DNA from: Rhinopomastus cyanomelas
Taxonomy: Eukaryota > Chordata > Aves > Bucerotiformes > Rhinopomastidae
Direction of reading: 5' to 3'
NCBI GenBank assembly: GCA_013400115.1
Contig: VXBP01002567.1
Location: 434,001-498,000, forward strand
DNA: 64,000 nt
Shown here: positions 46,807 through 58,194 of the stretch, in pieces
Position numbering within the stretch: the first letter of the stretch is position 1
Layout of the letters: each line of letters opens with the position of its first letter
Position numbers and translations under genes: made by a program
The notes under the pieces: generated by a model
What the model was told of the DNA's origin: nothing
Databases searched by the model: none
What the model saw: the letters and a program-made list of their open reading frames with translations, nothing else

Positions 46807-47174
46807 AATCACAGAGTCACAGAACACTAGGGATTGGAAGGGACCTCGAAAGATCATCCAGCCCAGTCCCCCTGTAACAGCAGGATCACCTAGACCAAGT
46901 CACACAGGAACATGTCCAGGTGGGTTTTAAACATCTCCAGAGAAGGAGACTCCACAACCCCCCTGGATAGCCCCTTCCAGGGCTCTGTCACCCTCACTGG
47001 GAAGAAGGTCCTTCTCATACTAATGCAGAACCCCCTCTGTTCCAACTCACACGCAGTGCCACTGAGCAGAGCCTGGCTCCATCCTCCTGACACCTGCCCT
47101 TCACGTATTTATAAACCTTAATGTGCTCCCCCCTCAGTCTCCATTTCTCCAAGCTAAAGAGACCCATCTCCCCT
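46807..47174 (-). mobile_element. CR1 LINE 3' fragment, ~370 bp (group A)
   Basis: The minus strand encodes CELEQRGFCISMRRTFFPVR through DMFLCDLV and stop. A ~25-bp deletion near 47055-47062 joins the start and end of the DRTRG segment (CGCAGTGCCACTGAGC). Confidence 0.94.
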
Positions 47175-47360
47175 AATTAGTATTTTAAATTAGAAGGAAA
47201 AGCGTTTTAAATGTCAACAGCTGCTCTTAACCTTCTCTTTACAGCAGGAGCACTGTTTAAAAACAAACAAGACAGGAACTCCTGAACTGGCCTCATTCTG
47301 ATGCTCTCTACGTGACCAGTACTCCTGCTGGTGTTTACTTGTTGCACATTCTGCTCCATG

Positions 47361-47446
47361 GAATCATAGAATCCTTACGGATTGGAAGGGACCTCAAAAG
47401 ATCATCTAGTCCAATCCCCCTGCAACAGCAGGATCACCTAGATCCA
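47361..47446 (-). mobile_element. CR1 LINE 3' tail (group A)
   Basis: GAATCATAGAATCCTTACGG through GGATCACCTAGATCCA, about 85 bp. Cut at nearly the same consensus position as 26991 and 51300. Confidence 0.9.
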
Positions 47447-48090
47447 TCATTTAGGGTTTAGCAGCATTTTCTTAAGGAGCTTTACATCCTCCAAACCATT
47501 CCTGGGTTGCAAAATAGTAGCTAGACCTGCTCTGCTTTGTCGTGGAAAAAATGGGCAGTCAGTGATCTCTCCCTCCTTTTAATCATTAGCTGGAAGTGCC
47601 AGTGTATTCGGGATGAAAACATGATCGTGAGAAAGGTTAGCCAGCCCTCACAGGGACCAGTCTCCGCTCACTCGTAATGATGACCGTAATGATTTGAACT
47701 ACAGAACTCATCTGGTCTTAATCCAGCAGAAGATTTAATCCTGTGCCCAACATTTTAAGCGTGCGTGCGTTCGTGTTCGTCGGGGTTAAACACATGCTTC
47801 AGCTCTTTGCTCTGGTGCTGCCTGATTCCAGCATGTGCCGCTCCTGTCGTGTCTCTGAGATCTGCTGTTTCTGCTCCTAGCTGGCAGGAATAAACCTTTG
47901 GAATTAGCAAGTGCTGAAGAATCACTAACAGATTAATTACTCAGCTTCATTCTAGGGGTGGGGGGCTGTGTGTGTGTGCAACAGCAGCTGAGCGGGGTTA
48001 GCCTGCTTGTTCACTGCTTATTTTACAAGCTCCTTGGTGTCTCTTTCTCACTGCTTAACCCTTTTTCTTTAGAGCTACCTGGGGAGAGGA
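47447..48090. other. Repeat-free stretch; possible conserved non-coding element
   Basis: 47550-47950 is unique with retained CpGs (GCGTGCGTGCGTTCGTGTTC near 47760) and AT-rich homeodomain-type words (TTTTAATCATTAGC, AGATTAATTAC). No coding frame. Confidence 0.4.
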
Positions 48091-48142
48091 GATCACAGAA
48101 GACTAGGGAATGGAAGGCTCCTCGAAAGACCATCTAGTCCCT
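48091..48142 (-). mobile_element. CR1 LINE 3' tail, very short (group A)
   Basis: GATCACAGAAGACTAGGGAA through CTCGAAAGACCATCTAGTCC, about 50 bp. Only the terminus remains. Confidence 0.82.
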
Positions 48143-48418
48143 CAGCTGTAAGTGGAGACTATTAGCCTTGGAGGAAGAGTGTGAAGGTACCAAGCCTGGT
48201 AACACTGCAAATCATTAGGGGGTTGTCTCAAAGCCTGGGCTCTTGTTGTCTTGCATTTCTTTAAACTCTCACTTTTAATGTTAAAAAACCCAGAAATGTT
48301 CTTCTTTATAAAGGTAAAACCCCACACATTTGTAATATTCATGATGTGGTAGAAGAGAGCTTGATACATCAGGTGTTAAGTTCTAAGCTCCAAAAGCAAA
48401 AAGCAAGTGAAAATCCCT
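48143..48418. other. Unique sequence, nothing recognised
   Basis: AT-rich unique sequence leading into the AT block. Confidence 0.5.
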
Positions 48419-48549
48419 TATTATTTATATATATGTGTAAATTAGATAAGTTTAATATATAAATATGTATATTTTTGTATAGATTTATATATATTCAAAT
48501 ATAATCCATATATATTATATGTATAATTTTATGTATTTATATATAGATG
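48419..48549. repeat. AT-rich block (TATA-type low complexity)
   Basis: About 130 bp almost entirely A/T, with many ATATAT and TATATATG words and no fixed period. It abuts the 5' end of the next CR1. Confidence 0.85.
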
Positions 48550-48550
48550 A

Positions 48551-48920
48551 ACTATGTCCAGTTCTTGAGTCCTTAATATAAGAAGGACAGCTGGAGAGGA
48601 GGAGGCTCCCAGGTGACCTAGCAGCTTCCCAATCTCTGAAAGGGGCTAGAAGAACGTTGGGGAAGTTCTTTTTACAAGGGTGCATAGTGTGAGGACAGGG
48701 GGAAAGAGTTTCAGATTTGAAGAGGGGAGATTGAGGTTGGACATGAGGAACAAAGTCTTTGGTGTGAGGGTCTGAGATGCTGGAACAGGTTGCCCAAGGA
48801 AGTTGTGGCTGTCCCATCCTTGGAAGTGTTGGGGCTCTAGTGAAGGTGTCCCTGCCTGTGCAGGGGGTTGGAACTAGATGATCTTTAAGGTCCCTTCTAA
48901 CCCCAGTCATGCTATGATTG
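48551..48920 (+). mobile_element. CR1 LINE 3' fragment (older TGTCCCTGCC group)
   Basis: CTATGTCCAGTTCTTGAGTC, then GAGGAGGCTCCCAGGTGACC, GAAGAGGGGAGATTGAGGTT, TGTCCCTGCCTGTGCAGGGG and GCTATGATTG. An internal deletion removes part of the last ORF2 codons (CTTGGAAGTGTTGGGGCTC). Confidence 0.9.
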
Positions 48921-49061
48921 TTCTCAAGCCATTTTCTAAAACCTGTCAGATTTGGAGCACTTAGTTCTGGCAACTCCTTCAGCCCCTGAAGCCTGGCTTG
49001 TGAGGAATCAGATTTTTATTGAAGTTTAAAAAAAAAATCCATCCTTGACGAACTGAGCATT

Positions 49062-49115
49062 AGTGGTTGGACTTGATGATCTTGGAGGTCTCTTCCAACC
49101 TACAGGTCCTATGAT
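49062..49115 (+). mobile_element. CR1 LINE 3' tail (older group)
   Basis: GTGGTTGGACTTGATGATCT, then CTCTTCCAACC and CCTATGATA. Only ~54 bp. Confidence 0.82.
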
Positions 49116-49218
49116 AGAAACACCACAAGAGAAAAGGTTGGGACCTTCAAATCTGAACCATCCAAAATGATTGCAAAGTAGTGCAGGAACTACAGTGACA
49201 ACAAGTTTCAGATCTCAT

Positions 49219-49361
49219 ACTCCTTCTCTGGAGACGTTCAAAATCCACCTGGACGTGTTCCTGTGCGACTTGATCTAGGTGGTCCTGCTCTGGCAGGGGG
49301 ACTGGACTAGATGACCTTTCGAGGTCCCTTCCAGTCCCTAAGGCTCTGTGATGCTGTGTGA
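49219..49361 (+). mobile_element. CR1 LINE 3' fragment (group A)
   Basis: ACTCCTTCTCTGGAGACGTT through the CGACTTGATCTAGG stop to the ATGCTGTGTGA tail. Confidence 0.91.
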
Positions 49362-51299
49362 CTCCCTGTTGCACCATTCACACAGAAGCAGAGCCCTAAC
49401 ATGGCACCTAGCTCTTTGCATGGCTGTGTGAGGGTGCAGAGGCTGTCTGAGCTCCGGGCTGCTGGGGGAATTCTCAGGGCTGCTGCTGTGACAGCATGTG
49501 CAGGGATGTTACTGGTCTGTGTGCAGCCATGTGAAAGCATCACTGAGCAGGAAGCGTGTGGGTTCCCAGCAGGCCCCTGAGAGCATCAGCTTTCCAGCTG
49601 GGCTCATTGGGTTATTTAAATGCCTGCAAAGTGCAGGAGAATCCTGCCATTGTCTCAACCTGTCTTTCACTCAGGGGCTCTTAAACAGAGGATGTGCTGT
49701 TCTTCCTTTGTTCCATGTTCCTTTAGAGCTTTTCAAAGAAAATAAAGGGGAAAAGACCCAACTCAGCCCTGAAATTGAATGCAGTTATGGCTTAGGCATC
49801 TCCCCACTCACACGGCTTCCGATGCTGAAGTCTAAGACAGGTGGGCAATGTCTACAAGCAAGTTAGGGACAGCTGTGGAGAGTAGAACCTGGCTTGGGGA
49901 GTAGGAGGAAAGGAACGTCACTTCTTCCATTGCTGTTTGTTGTTACTCTCCAGGTCATTCTTCAGCTTTCAAAACACTGAGGTCTTCTGTAGTGTTCTCT
50001 GATTTTTATAGTTTTTAGACACAAACTCATTCATTGCTCAAGGAGTTGCCTGTCAGAGCACGTTTGACCCTCATGATGGTTCAGGGAGACTTGAAACTGT
50101 TCTGTATGTCTCTCCAAGCATGAAAATTTAGTATTGAGAGCTGTGTTTAGAATCAAATTGTGTTGGTATCTGAGATGACACAGGGAGCTTTACTGTTCCC
50201 CCAGCTCCCCAGCTTTACTCTTCCCCCAGCTCCCCACTAACACATTTCCCATTAGTACCACCACCAGTCTGGAGCTTCCTGCAAGTTACTCAGTACCTCC
50301 AGAGATGAGGCCGAGCAACTCTCAGGAAGTGCTTAGCATCTTCAATTCAGTCTGAGCAGGAAGAACACACCCCAGAAGTTCCTTTTCACACAGTACAATG
50401 GACTACTTGAAATTTGTCCTAACAACACGTGAAGTCACTGTGCAAACGGCCAAGGCTGGAGAACCCCCTTCTAGCAAAACCCCTAAAAGTGTTGTACTTC
50501 TTGAAAGCCTCTTGTAATCGTTTCAAACCAAAACATGTCTCTGTACCAGTAAGATCTTCATTGTTCAGCTGGTGAAAGATCCCCCCCCCTCAGCTGTAAT
50601 AAACCACCGTTCATTCCGCTTGCCTCCTCGAGCGGGTGTTTATTTGTTTGCTCCTTTCTTCTTTGCAGATGGCAGATAAATCTTGCCTGTGCTGTTTTGG
50701 TTTTGCAGCCTTTTCCCAACCATCTTTCCCTTTGTATCTCCAGCCGTGTGCAGATCTGACGGTCTGCTATTTCTGCGAAGCCCGTTTCTTTTCCGCGCTC
50801 TCTCATTGTCTCACTCTTGTGCTTTTGTTGCTGAGCAAAAGGAGATAGACATTCCCAGTAGGCAAAAAATACACTCTCCCCAGCTCATGAAAGAAACCAA
50901 CCTTTTTATCACTTCTGTAATAATTTGATGTGAGTTCCTTGTTGGGAGGCTGACCAAGAGATCCCAAAGAAGCATCTTTTGATCTGTTGGATCAATTGGA
51001 GTTGTATTGCGCACGAGGAGAACAATACTGCACGAGCCCTTCAAGTGGAGCGAACACAGATGATGGTTTTATTCATTCTCAGCCAGACTGCTCGGTATTG
51101 TGTCCTTTCTGTGAGAAATGACATCCTGGCAACAGGCTGCTGACTGCAAAACGACTTGGCATGGGCCTCCTGTTTGTCTCAGACTGAGCTGAGCATCACC
51201 AGAGATGCCAGACTGCTAGCCACAAGCTGAGGGTGTTAAAGCTCCGTCTCTGTAATCAACATCTTTCTGCCATTCTAGGTGCAAAATACTTGAGGAAGG
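49362..51299. other. Unique sequence, 1.9 kb, with a 25-bp tandem pair
   Basis: No gene recognised. Contains a two-copy 25-bp repeat (50186-50235) and a C-run (50581-50589). Frames up to 122 codons are unrecognised. Confidence 0.5.
50186..50235. repeat. Two-copy 25-bp tandem repeat
   Basis: The units at 50186-50210 and 50211-50235 begin AGCTTTACTG and AGCTTTACTC and end CCCCCAGCTCCCC. They differ at one base. Confidence 0.88.
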
Positions 51300-51390
51300 A
51301 TCATAGAATTGCAGAACATTAGGGATTGGAAGGGACCTCGAGAGATCATCCAGCCCAATCCCCCTGGCAGAGCAGGATCCCCTAGATCCA
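51300..51390 (-). mobile_element. CR1 LINE 3' tail, first of a tandem pair (group A)
   Basis: ATCATAGAATTGCAGAACAT through GATCCCCTAGATCCA. Followed directly by a second tail in the same orientation, 76 bp apart. Confidence 0.9.
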
Positions 51391-51495
51391 GTGATTAGGG
51401 ATTGGAAGGGACCTCCAAAGATCATCCAGTCCCATTCCCCTGCCACGGCAGGATCCCCTAGATCCAGTCGCAGAGGAAGATGTCCCAGTGGGTTA
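51391..51495 (-). mobile_element. CR1 LINE 3' fragment, second of a tandem pair (group A)
   Basis: Begins at GTGATTAGGGATTGGAAGGG without the outermost terminal units and continues through AGTCGCAGAGGAAGATGTCC to GTGGGTT. It differs from the first copy at several positions. Confidence 0.9.
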
Positions 51496-52098
51496 GAACA
51501 GTTCCTGATGGTTGAGATCTTTGGTGACATCAGTGATGGTTGTTTGCTCTCCCTCTGGGTGAAACTCTTCGCTCTCCTAGCTGAGAATGACCAGCAAGCT
51601 AAGTGCATTTTGGCCAACCCTCACCAAAATTATAGTCACAGTTTTTGATGCTGAGCTTCCCATCTCCAATTTATTTTCTTGCATTTCAGTGGAATTTTTG
51701 AAAGTCTTGAAGTGATGAAGATGACAAATCTGATTAACTTCCAGTTCCATCTGAATCACTGTAGCTACTGCAGTGGGTTTTCAGTGTGGCTGGGAGCTTT
51801 CACGAGGTGGCTGGTATGCTGTGCCAAGGTGACACTGAGCTGTGGGTCACGTTATAGCTGGGGTCTTGGCATCACATCTGAGTGCAGTGCTGGGGCATTG
51901 CCACCATTAGCAATAATCCATGTCATCAGTCATTCTCCTGAGGTCCCTGTTGGGTCTTTCTGGCCTCTATGAAATTAGTGTAAATGGAGAAAGTGGAGGA
52001 AGATTACCTGACTCAAAACAGAACAGTTTAACTCTTTTTGTAGGATGTAGAGATATTTGATTCAAGTGGAGTGCTGTTTGTTCTGTCCAAGCAGTGCA
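51496..52098. other. Unique sequence, nothing recognised
   Basis: About 600 bp with no supportable feature. Confidence 0.5.
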
Positions 52099-52655
52099 GA
52101 GGATCAAATAGAGGGTAGTTAGCAGATCAGGAGAGGTTCCTCTCGCCTCTACTCTGCCCTGGTGAGACTGCATCTGGAATATTGTGTCCAGCTCTGGGCC
52201 TCTCAGTTCCTGAGGGAGCTGGGTCTCATTAGATTAAAAATGATGAAGGGAGTAGAACACCTTCCTGGTGATGAGGGAGATGGTTCTCTTTAGCTTAAAG
52301 GAGACTGAGGGGTGACCTCATTAACGTTGATAAATATGTGAAGGGTGGATGTCAGGAGGATGGAGCCAGACTCTGCTCAGTGGCATCTAATGATCGGACA
52401 AGGAGTGATGGGTGTGAGCTGGAACAGGGGAGGTTCCACATCAATATGAGAAGGACCTTCTTCATGGTGAGGCTGACAGAGCCCTGGCAGGGCCTGCCTA
52501 GAGGTGTTATGGAGTCTCCTTCTCTGGAGAAGTTTAAAACCTGCCTGGACATGTTCCTGTGCAACTGGATCCAGGGGATCCTGCTGTGTCAGGGGATTGG
52601 ACTGGATGATCTTTCAAGGTCCCTTCCAATCCCTAATGTTCTGTGAGTCTGTGAT
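52099..52655 (+). mobile_element. CR1 LINE 3' fragment, ~560 bp (group A)
   Basis: Starts near the VSRSGEVPL-like segment, followed by YSALVRLHLEYCVQLWASQF-like coding, a small rearrangement around 52206-52235 (LREL appears before KMMKGVEHL), EDGARLCSVASNDR and FKTCLDMFLCNW. Ends ATGTTCTGTGAGTCTGTGAT. Confidence 0.93.
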
Positions 52656-53450
52656 GCACACAGCAGCCACCACTGCACTGGGAGATGCCGGACTGAAAAC
52701 CTGCATGTGAATGTCTGTTCTGCCTGCTGGACTCAGGCTCTGTGTGTGACTACTGCCATGGAGTGGGTATTTCCCCAATGCAATAGTTGTGTTTCTCTGT
52801 GGTGAGGACAGTGTCTTTGCTTTCAGCTCTGATGCAGTGTGACACGTACAGTAGGACCTGTTACAATTCACGAAGCCAGTTCAGTCTCAATGTTAATAAG
52901 GGCCCTAATCAAGTCGCTTGTTTCGTCCAGGATGTCATATTTAGCACTGGATTGTGAAATGCTTGGAAACTGGAATCATAGAAGCATTATTCAAGGCTAA
53001 GTGTTATCCACATCATATCTGAAGCTGCAACATGCCAGGAAAACATCCTTCACATTCTGCAGGCAATATATTCAAGCTTTCAGAGCTAATCGTGAGCTGG
53101 CTGGATACACATACTCTCTGTTTATGTGTGGCAGCATATTATCTGCTATATTGGGCAACTCATTGCTTATCTGTTACCTCTTTTCTGTGGCTGGTTCTTC
53201 TACTGTATAAAATAATACTCTGCACACTGGGCCAATCATTTTCAGCCCAGTTCAGCACTTTAAGTCCAACAGAAAAGAACTGAAATGAAAAGCTCCTGGT
53301 TTAGTAGGAGCTCTCATTCTAGTCGGTTTGTGATATGTAAGGAGAAAGAAGCAGCTTGAGCCAAGCAGCTGCTGGTGGGTTTAAATGGGCATCTATCCAG
53401 AGAGATCAAGTTTATGAATTATCATCCCCTGTTGTTGATGTTGTCAAGAG
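52656..53450. other. Unique sequence, nothing recognised
   Basis: About 800 bp. Overlapping hydrophobic frames at 53001-53283 come from a T-rich stretch and match nothing known. Confidence 0.5.
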
Positions 53451-53606
53451 GAATCACAGAGCATCAGGGATTGGAAGGGACCTTAAAAGATCATCCAGTC
53501 CAATCCCCTCACCACAGCAGGATCCCCTAGATCCAGTCACACAGGAACATGACCAGGAGGGTTTTAAACTTCCCTAGAGAAGGAGACAACCCCACTGAGC
53601 AGCCCA
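53451..53606 (-). mobile_element. CR1 LINE 3' fragment (group A)
   Basis: AATCACAGAGCATCAGGGAT through CCCTAGAGAAGGAGACAACC to GAGCAGCCC. A small deletion lies after GGAGAC. Confidence 0.91.
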
Positions 53607-54111
53607 GAACCAAGCTAAAGGCTAAAACTGTGTTTTTAATATCTAGTTCCTCTAAGTCTTTCCCACTTGCAGAGAAGAAAAGGAAGACATAGTGTCTTCA
53701 CAGCAAATATTGTCCCAACACATCTTCCTTCCTTATTTAATGACATCTAATGTTGTGTCTTTTTTTCTTGCAAGCTTGTTTCTGTCTGCAAATAGGTCTG
53801 TACTGCCAGCAGTAATGAAAAACATAACTGTGTGTGCAGTGGGTGCTGCTGTACAGCAGAGCTGTGATGCACAGCATTTCTTTGGAGCTGGAACCTTGAG
53901 AAGTCTTTCTCTTGCCCTCAGGGAACCATCTGCATTTCTATCATCAGTCTGACTTACTGCTTCATCCGCTCTGTGAACCAGACCCCTTGTGGTTGATGCT
54001 GTGAAGATGCAGGAGTTCTGGTCATGTCTGTGAGTAAAACGTTTTGGTTTGAGGTGTTTTCTCTTCTGAAATACTCTGCAAAGAGCGGTGTAAAAAGGGA
54101 ATTCTACTTGG
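53607..54111. other. Unique sequence, nothing recognised
   Basis: About 500 bp with no supportable feature. Confidence 0.5.
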
Positions 54112-54387
54112 TCTCAGTGTCATCTCATGATAGGACAAGGTGCAGTGGGTGTCAGCTGGAACAGAGGAGGTTCCACATCAATATCAGAAGGAACTTCTTC
54201 ACGGTGACGGTGCCAGAGCACTGGAAGGGGCTGCCCAGGGGGTTGTGGAGTCTCCTTCTCTGGACACGTTTAAAACCCACCTGGACATGTTCCTGTGCGA
54301 CTTGATCTAGGGGATCCTGCTGTGGCAGGGGGATTGGACTGGATGATCTTTCGAGGTCCCTTCCAATCCCTAATGTTCTGTGATTCT
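54112..54387 (+). mobile_element. CR1 LINE 3' fragment, well preserved (group A)
   Basis: Starts at GTCTCAGTGTCATCTCATGA, nearly the same consensus position as 12811. Encodes DRTRCSGCQLEQRRFHINIR and, after one frame change, DMFLCD with stop. The last ~65 bp differ little from the copy at 36199. Confidence 0.95.
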
Positions 54388-55011
54388 TCAAGTGTTAGTT
54401 TGTGTTTCCACAGGCACTATCAACCAAGTCCCAGTTCCAACCAGATTATCAGAAACATTAAATGTCTTCAAGACCCTATGATCCATGTTTTCCACAAAAC
54501 CTTGGTGCTCTCCTAAAAGCTTTCGTTCCCCATAAAATGTTTTATTTGAATTAAGTCCAAGTCATAACGAGTGCTGGAGCAATTAAAGTATCAGCCAATG
54601 TAAGGAGTCTTGGGAGCACAGGAGACAGATAGGATCAGGCTTAAGCTACTGAAATACCTTTTATGAGAAAGATTTCACAGACCTCAGTTTCAAACGAAGT
54701 AGTTGACATATGCTGAGCTCCAAACACTAATCTTCTCCTGCCCTATCCCACTGAGCAAATAAGGATCTATGAAATATTAAAACTGTCTATCTGCAGAAAG
54801 AAAGAAAACACCTTATTTCTGTTTGAAACTTGTCGACAGGTGCTCAGGTACTTGTGATAATGGAATCAGAAAATGACAAGGAAAGGTTAGTGGGAAAGGT
54901 GTGTGTGGGGGGAATTTTCATTTGACTTTGTAAACCATCACGTTTGTTCCTCTGAAGATTTCAAATTCGAGCTGGGTTGTCTGCTCATTTCCATGTGTCG
55001 CAGTGTAGGTA
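54388..55011. other. Unique sequence, nothing recognised
   Basis: About 620 bp, AT-rich, no feature supported. Confidence 0.5.
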
Positions 55012-55251
55012 CCACAGAACATTAGGGATTGGAAGGGACCTCAAAAGACCATCCAGTCCAATCCCCCCACCGCAGCAGGATGACCCAGATCCAGTCACAC
55101 AGGAACATGGCCAGGTGGGTTTTAAATCTCTCTAGAGAAGGAGACTCCACAACTCCCCTGGGCAGCCCCTTCCAGTGTTTCCCTCACCATGAAGAAGTTC
55201 CTTCTCATATTGATGTGGAACATCCTGTGTTCCAGCTCATACCCACTACCC
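55012..55251 (-). mobile_element. CR1 LINE 3' fragment (group A)
   Basis: CCACAGAACATTAGGGATTG through CCAGCTCATACCCAC. Covers the RRFHINMR segment to the tail on the minus strand. Confidence 0.93.
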
Positions 55252-57029
55252 ATCGTGGCTTAGGAAACTCTTAAATCAATGAAGTGTTCGTGTGTCGGGC
55301 TGAATCATGCCCTCAGAGACAGCAATCAATTAAATTCCTTTCATTTAATTCTTGTAACCATTATCCTGTTTTTAAAAAAAAAGACAGAAAAAGCCTTTTA
55401 AATATTTTTCATTAACACATACTATTAAGTGGGTAAGTGCCCTAAGTATGTTTTAATTTAATTTAGATTTAGAAGCAACATTTTTCCCATGCTAATTAAA
55501 TGCCAGTTTGTTATTAAGAAAATATTTATTGAAGTTGAACTTGGTGATAGATACATATCTATCACATCCCTGCTAAACCTCATTAGATAGTGTTTTAATG
55601 GCAATTTGTTTTTAATTACCGTTCATTACGCATATTATTAAATCTAAATTGCAGGCTTATGAAAGATGGGTTTAGCAATACGAGTGGTTGAGGGCCTAAC
55701 GTACAGCCTCCTTCCAGGGTCCTCTAGTTTGAGGTGTGTAGGGTGGAAGCTTGGTCTATGTACAGGATTTGTAATGGTGCGTCCCCTCTCGCCCCATCCT
55801 TTGCTGCCTGTGTCCCCTGTCTTCATTAAGCAGAGTGGGTAACATCTTAGACAGTCAACAGATCTAAAAGGAAAGTGAAGCATGAAACGTGGTGACAGAG
55901 CAGCTCTTTGCACAAGGAAGCTGGAAGTCAGCAGGGAGGAAGTGGAAGCAAAGAGAGAACGTGGGCAAGGAGAGCAGAAGTTAAGCAGGTCATTGCAACC
56001 AATTATTGAAAGTACAAGTGGAGGATGGGGACTGGCTGCCTGAAGGGTGCAGAGGGATCTGGCTAATGACTTGCAGAGCTTTAGCTCATAGTGGCAGGTC
56101 TGGCCAGAGTGGCTGTGCAGTACAGATTCACAAGTAATTGTCCCAAAGGAAGCCCAGTGCCTTTCCTTTTCTCCCTGTCAGGGGCACCACCCCTTTGCAG
56201 CAGCCTTATGGGGAGAGTGAACTTGGGAGTGTGAACTTGCTTCGCTTGGTCGTGCTTGCCAGGCTTCTTAGCAGTAGTCCATGCACTGAAGGCAAGCTGA
56301 AAAATCCTGAAATACCTGTTCTTTCTGAGGTTGTCAGGTTTGTTTTCTCAACAGCAAGGCCCTGTGGAGTTGTCTTTTCAAGGGCTGAATTTTCAGTCTT
56401 CAACCAAGAGTCTTTTGGAGCTTTTTGTCTAGGGATGATGCTCTTTGTTTGACAGGAAGGAGGAAAGAAGGGTGTGAGGGTGCTCTATTGATGCAGACCA
56501 GCTCAGTGTAACCACTTAGCATACTGAATAGGAGTTTCCAAGGCAGAAAGAGGGGTGCTAACAGACAACAGGCATGATCCCTTGTAGAGTGCCACTGTCT
56601 GACCCCATCAGAGCACTGGGGAGGAGTTAATGGGATGGGGCTGATGGGCAACAGCACAGGGGCAAAAGGCATTTGGATAGTGGAGACAGCTGAAGTAGCC
56701 TGAGGAGCAGGAACTCCCATGGGCTGCATCAAGGAACAGAGTAAGGGTCTGGGCATCGTGTCTCTGGCTCTGGTTCTCCTTGCATTGAAGATGGTTTCGT
56801 GCCAGCTCACCCTCACTGACTCCAAGGGATTATCTCCAGATCATGTTGCTGTTTAAATCAGTTGCAGGACTTCTCTTTCTAATTCATGAATCTCTTTGAA
56901 AACCTTCTGTACCAGATGTTATAAATTGTAAACAAATCATCCTGGCAAAGCAAAGTACCTTCAAACGTCTGTGTCACAGTAGGTGAGGTCCTAGCTTTGG
57001 TGCCTCTGCATCTTCTGCTCACAAAACAT
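55252..57029. other. Unique sequence; 55320-55650 AT-rich possible conserved element
   Basis: 55320-55650 is AT-rich with many ATTAA/TAATT words and a GATA palindrome (55544-55565). The rest (55650-57029) has no recognised gene; a 141-codon minus frame at 56400-56825 is unrecognised but lies just downstream, on the same strand, of the possible ERV remnant. Confidence 0.4.
55544..55565. repeat. Near-perfect 22-bp palindrome with GATA sites
   Basis: GTGATAGATA (55544-55553) and TATCTATCAC (55556-55565) are exact complements around CA. Each arm holds a TGATAG/AGATA core of the kind GATA factors bind; that reading is inference. Confidence 0.7.
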
Positions 57030-57310
57030 TAGTTGCACGATGGGGGTTTTGGCAGATCCTCCATGAACAAGCCACTTCCATTCCAGTCCAGCAGTGCTTT
57101 CATATGGCCCGTTTCAGTCTGTATTGCACAAGCCCTTTGCACAGTGATTCATTGTGCTATCTTGCTTCTTGATGTGCTGAGTCAAGGGATGACACCTCGC
57201 CAGCTTCTTGGTCTGCCAACAACAACTTGTTCCTGTTTCAAAGATAGAGAAGGCTGCAGAAGTCTCTACAGAAGCCGGATGATTTGTCTGAGGGAAGTTC
57301 TCAGCAGGTT
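57030..57310 (-). mobile_element. Possible degraded endogenous retrovirus (ERV-L-like) pol remnant
   Basis: One minus-strand frame with a single stop carries, in order, an FE...CCW cluster (about 57225-57245), an MN pair (about 57145-57155) and an EWKW cluster (57074-57085). The order and spacing resemble the connection between reverse transcriptase and RNase H in vertebrate ERV-L pol. No LTRs, primer site or other pol domain could be recognised, and the piece is short and not functional. An alternative is chance similarity. Confidence 0.35.
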
Positions 57311-58194
57311 TTAATCTCCTCCAACATGGGTGGGGAAGTTACCTTTCAGCTCCTGCCCTCTTTGGATGTGCTGAAGGAAATTGTACCTGGCTTCCACTTG
57401 TCTTCACAAAGCTGGAGAAGGCCCAGACTCCTGCTCCTTCTGAACTGAGCAATCAGACACCTGTGTGCTGTGGGCCCTTAGGTGAGAGAATGTGTCAATC
57501 CCCTATCCATGGAGCACCATCAGCATTCAGAGGCTTGACCTAGCAGAAACATGGAACTGTGGAGCAAACTGGGAATGTCCATTAAATGCATCAGCTGGTC
57601 AGGATGGGATTCTCTGCATGACGATGCGAGAAGGCAGCTAACTTAAACCATTTCCTACTGCAGAAGCTGCAGCAGAATAGATTTCTCCACATGTTCTTCC
57701 ATGACTCCTGAGTTTGCTGTGTGCTGGGTTAGAGTACAGCTCCTTATTTCCCATCACTCATGGTTCAGTAATGATTCCTAACCTCTGTTTTAAAAACAAA
57801 TTTACTCTGTGTCACTTATGCACAGAATCCTCTCAAAGGCAAATGAAACTTTCCCTTGGCCCTCCTGTTCTCTCTGGTTTGTTTTTGCTAAGGGTTCCTC
57901 CTGTATTTATCTGATCACAGAGAATTCAGAATCAACCAAGTATATTCACAGCTTTTCTGAATAAAGGGACAGGATTTTGGTCTGAAAGAAACACGCTGGA
58001 CTGCTTTAAAATAGGAGATTTAAAGGAAGTGTTCTGGTATATTTAAATGAATTCTTGTTTGAATGATTTATTGTGTTTCCCAGAACACTTCAGTTTGTAG
58101 CTCAGCAGAGAGCTAGGTGCCTTGCACACTTGAACAGCCACTGGTTTTCCCATGAAGACACTCGGGCTGCCAAATTCTAGATTATGAAGGTGTT
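57311..58194. other. Unique sequence, nothing firmly recognised
   Basis: About 880 bp. It could hold eroded retroviral sequence upstream of the possible pol remnant, but I see no conserved motif to support that. Confidence 0.4.

Noticed and set aside
53001..53283. Hydrophobic overlapping frames
   Set aside because: They arise from a T-rich stretch read in two frames, which gives Leu/Ile/Phe-rich products by composition alone.
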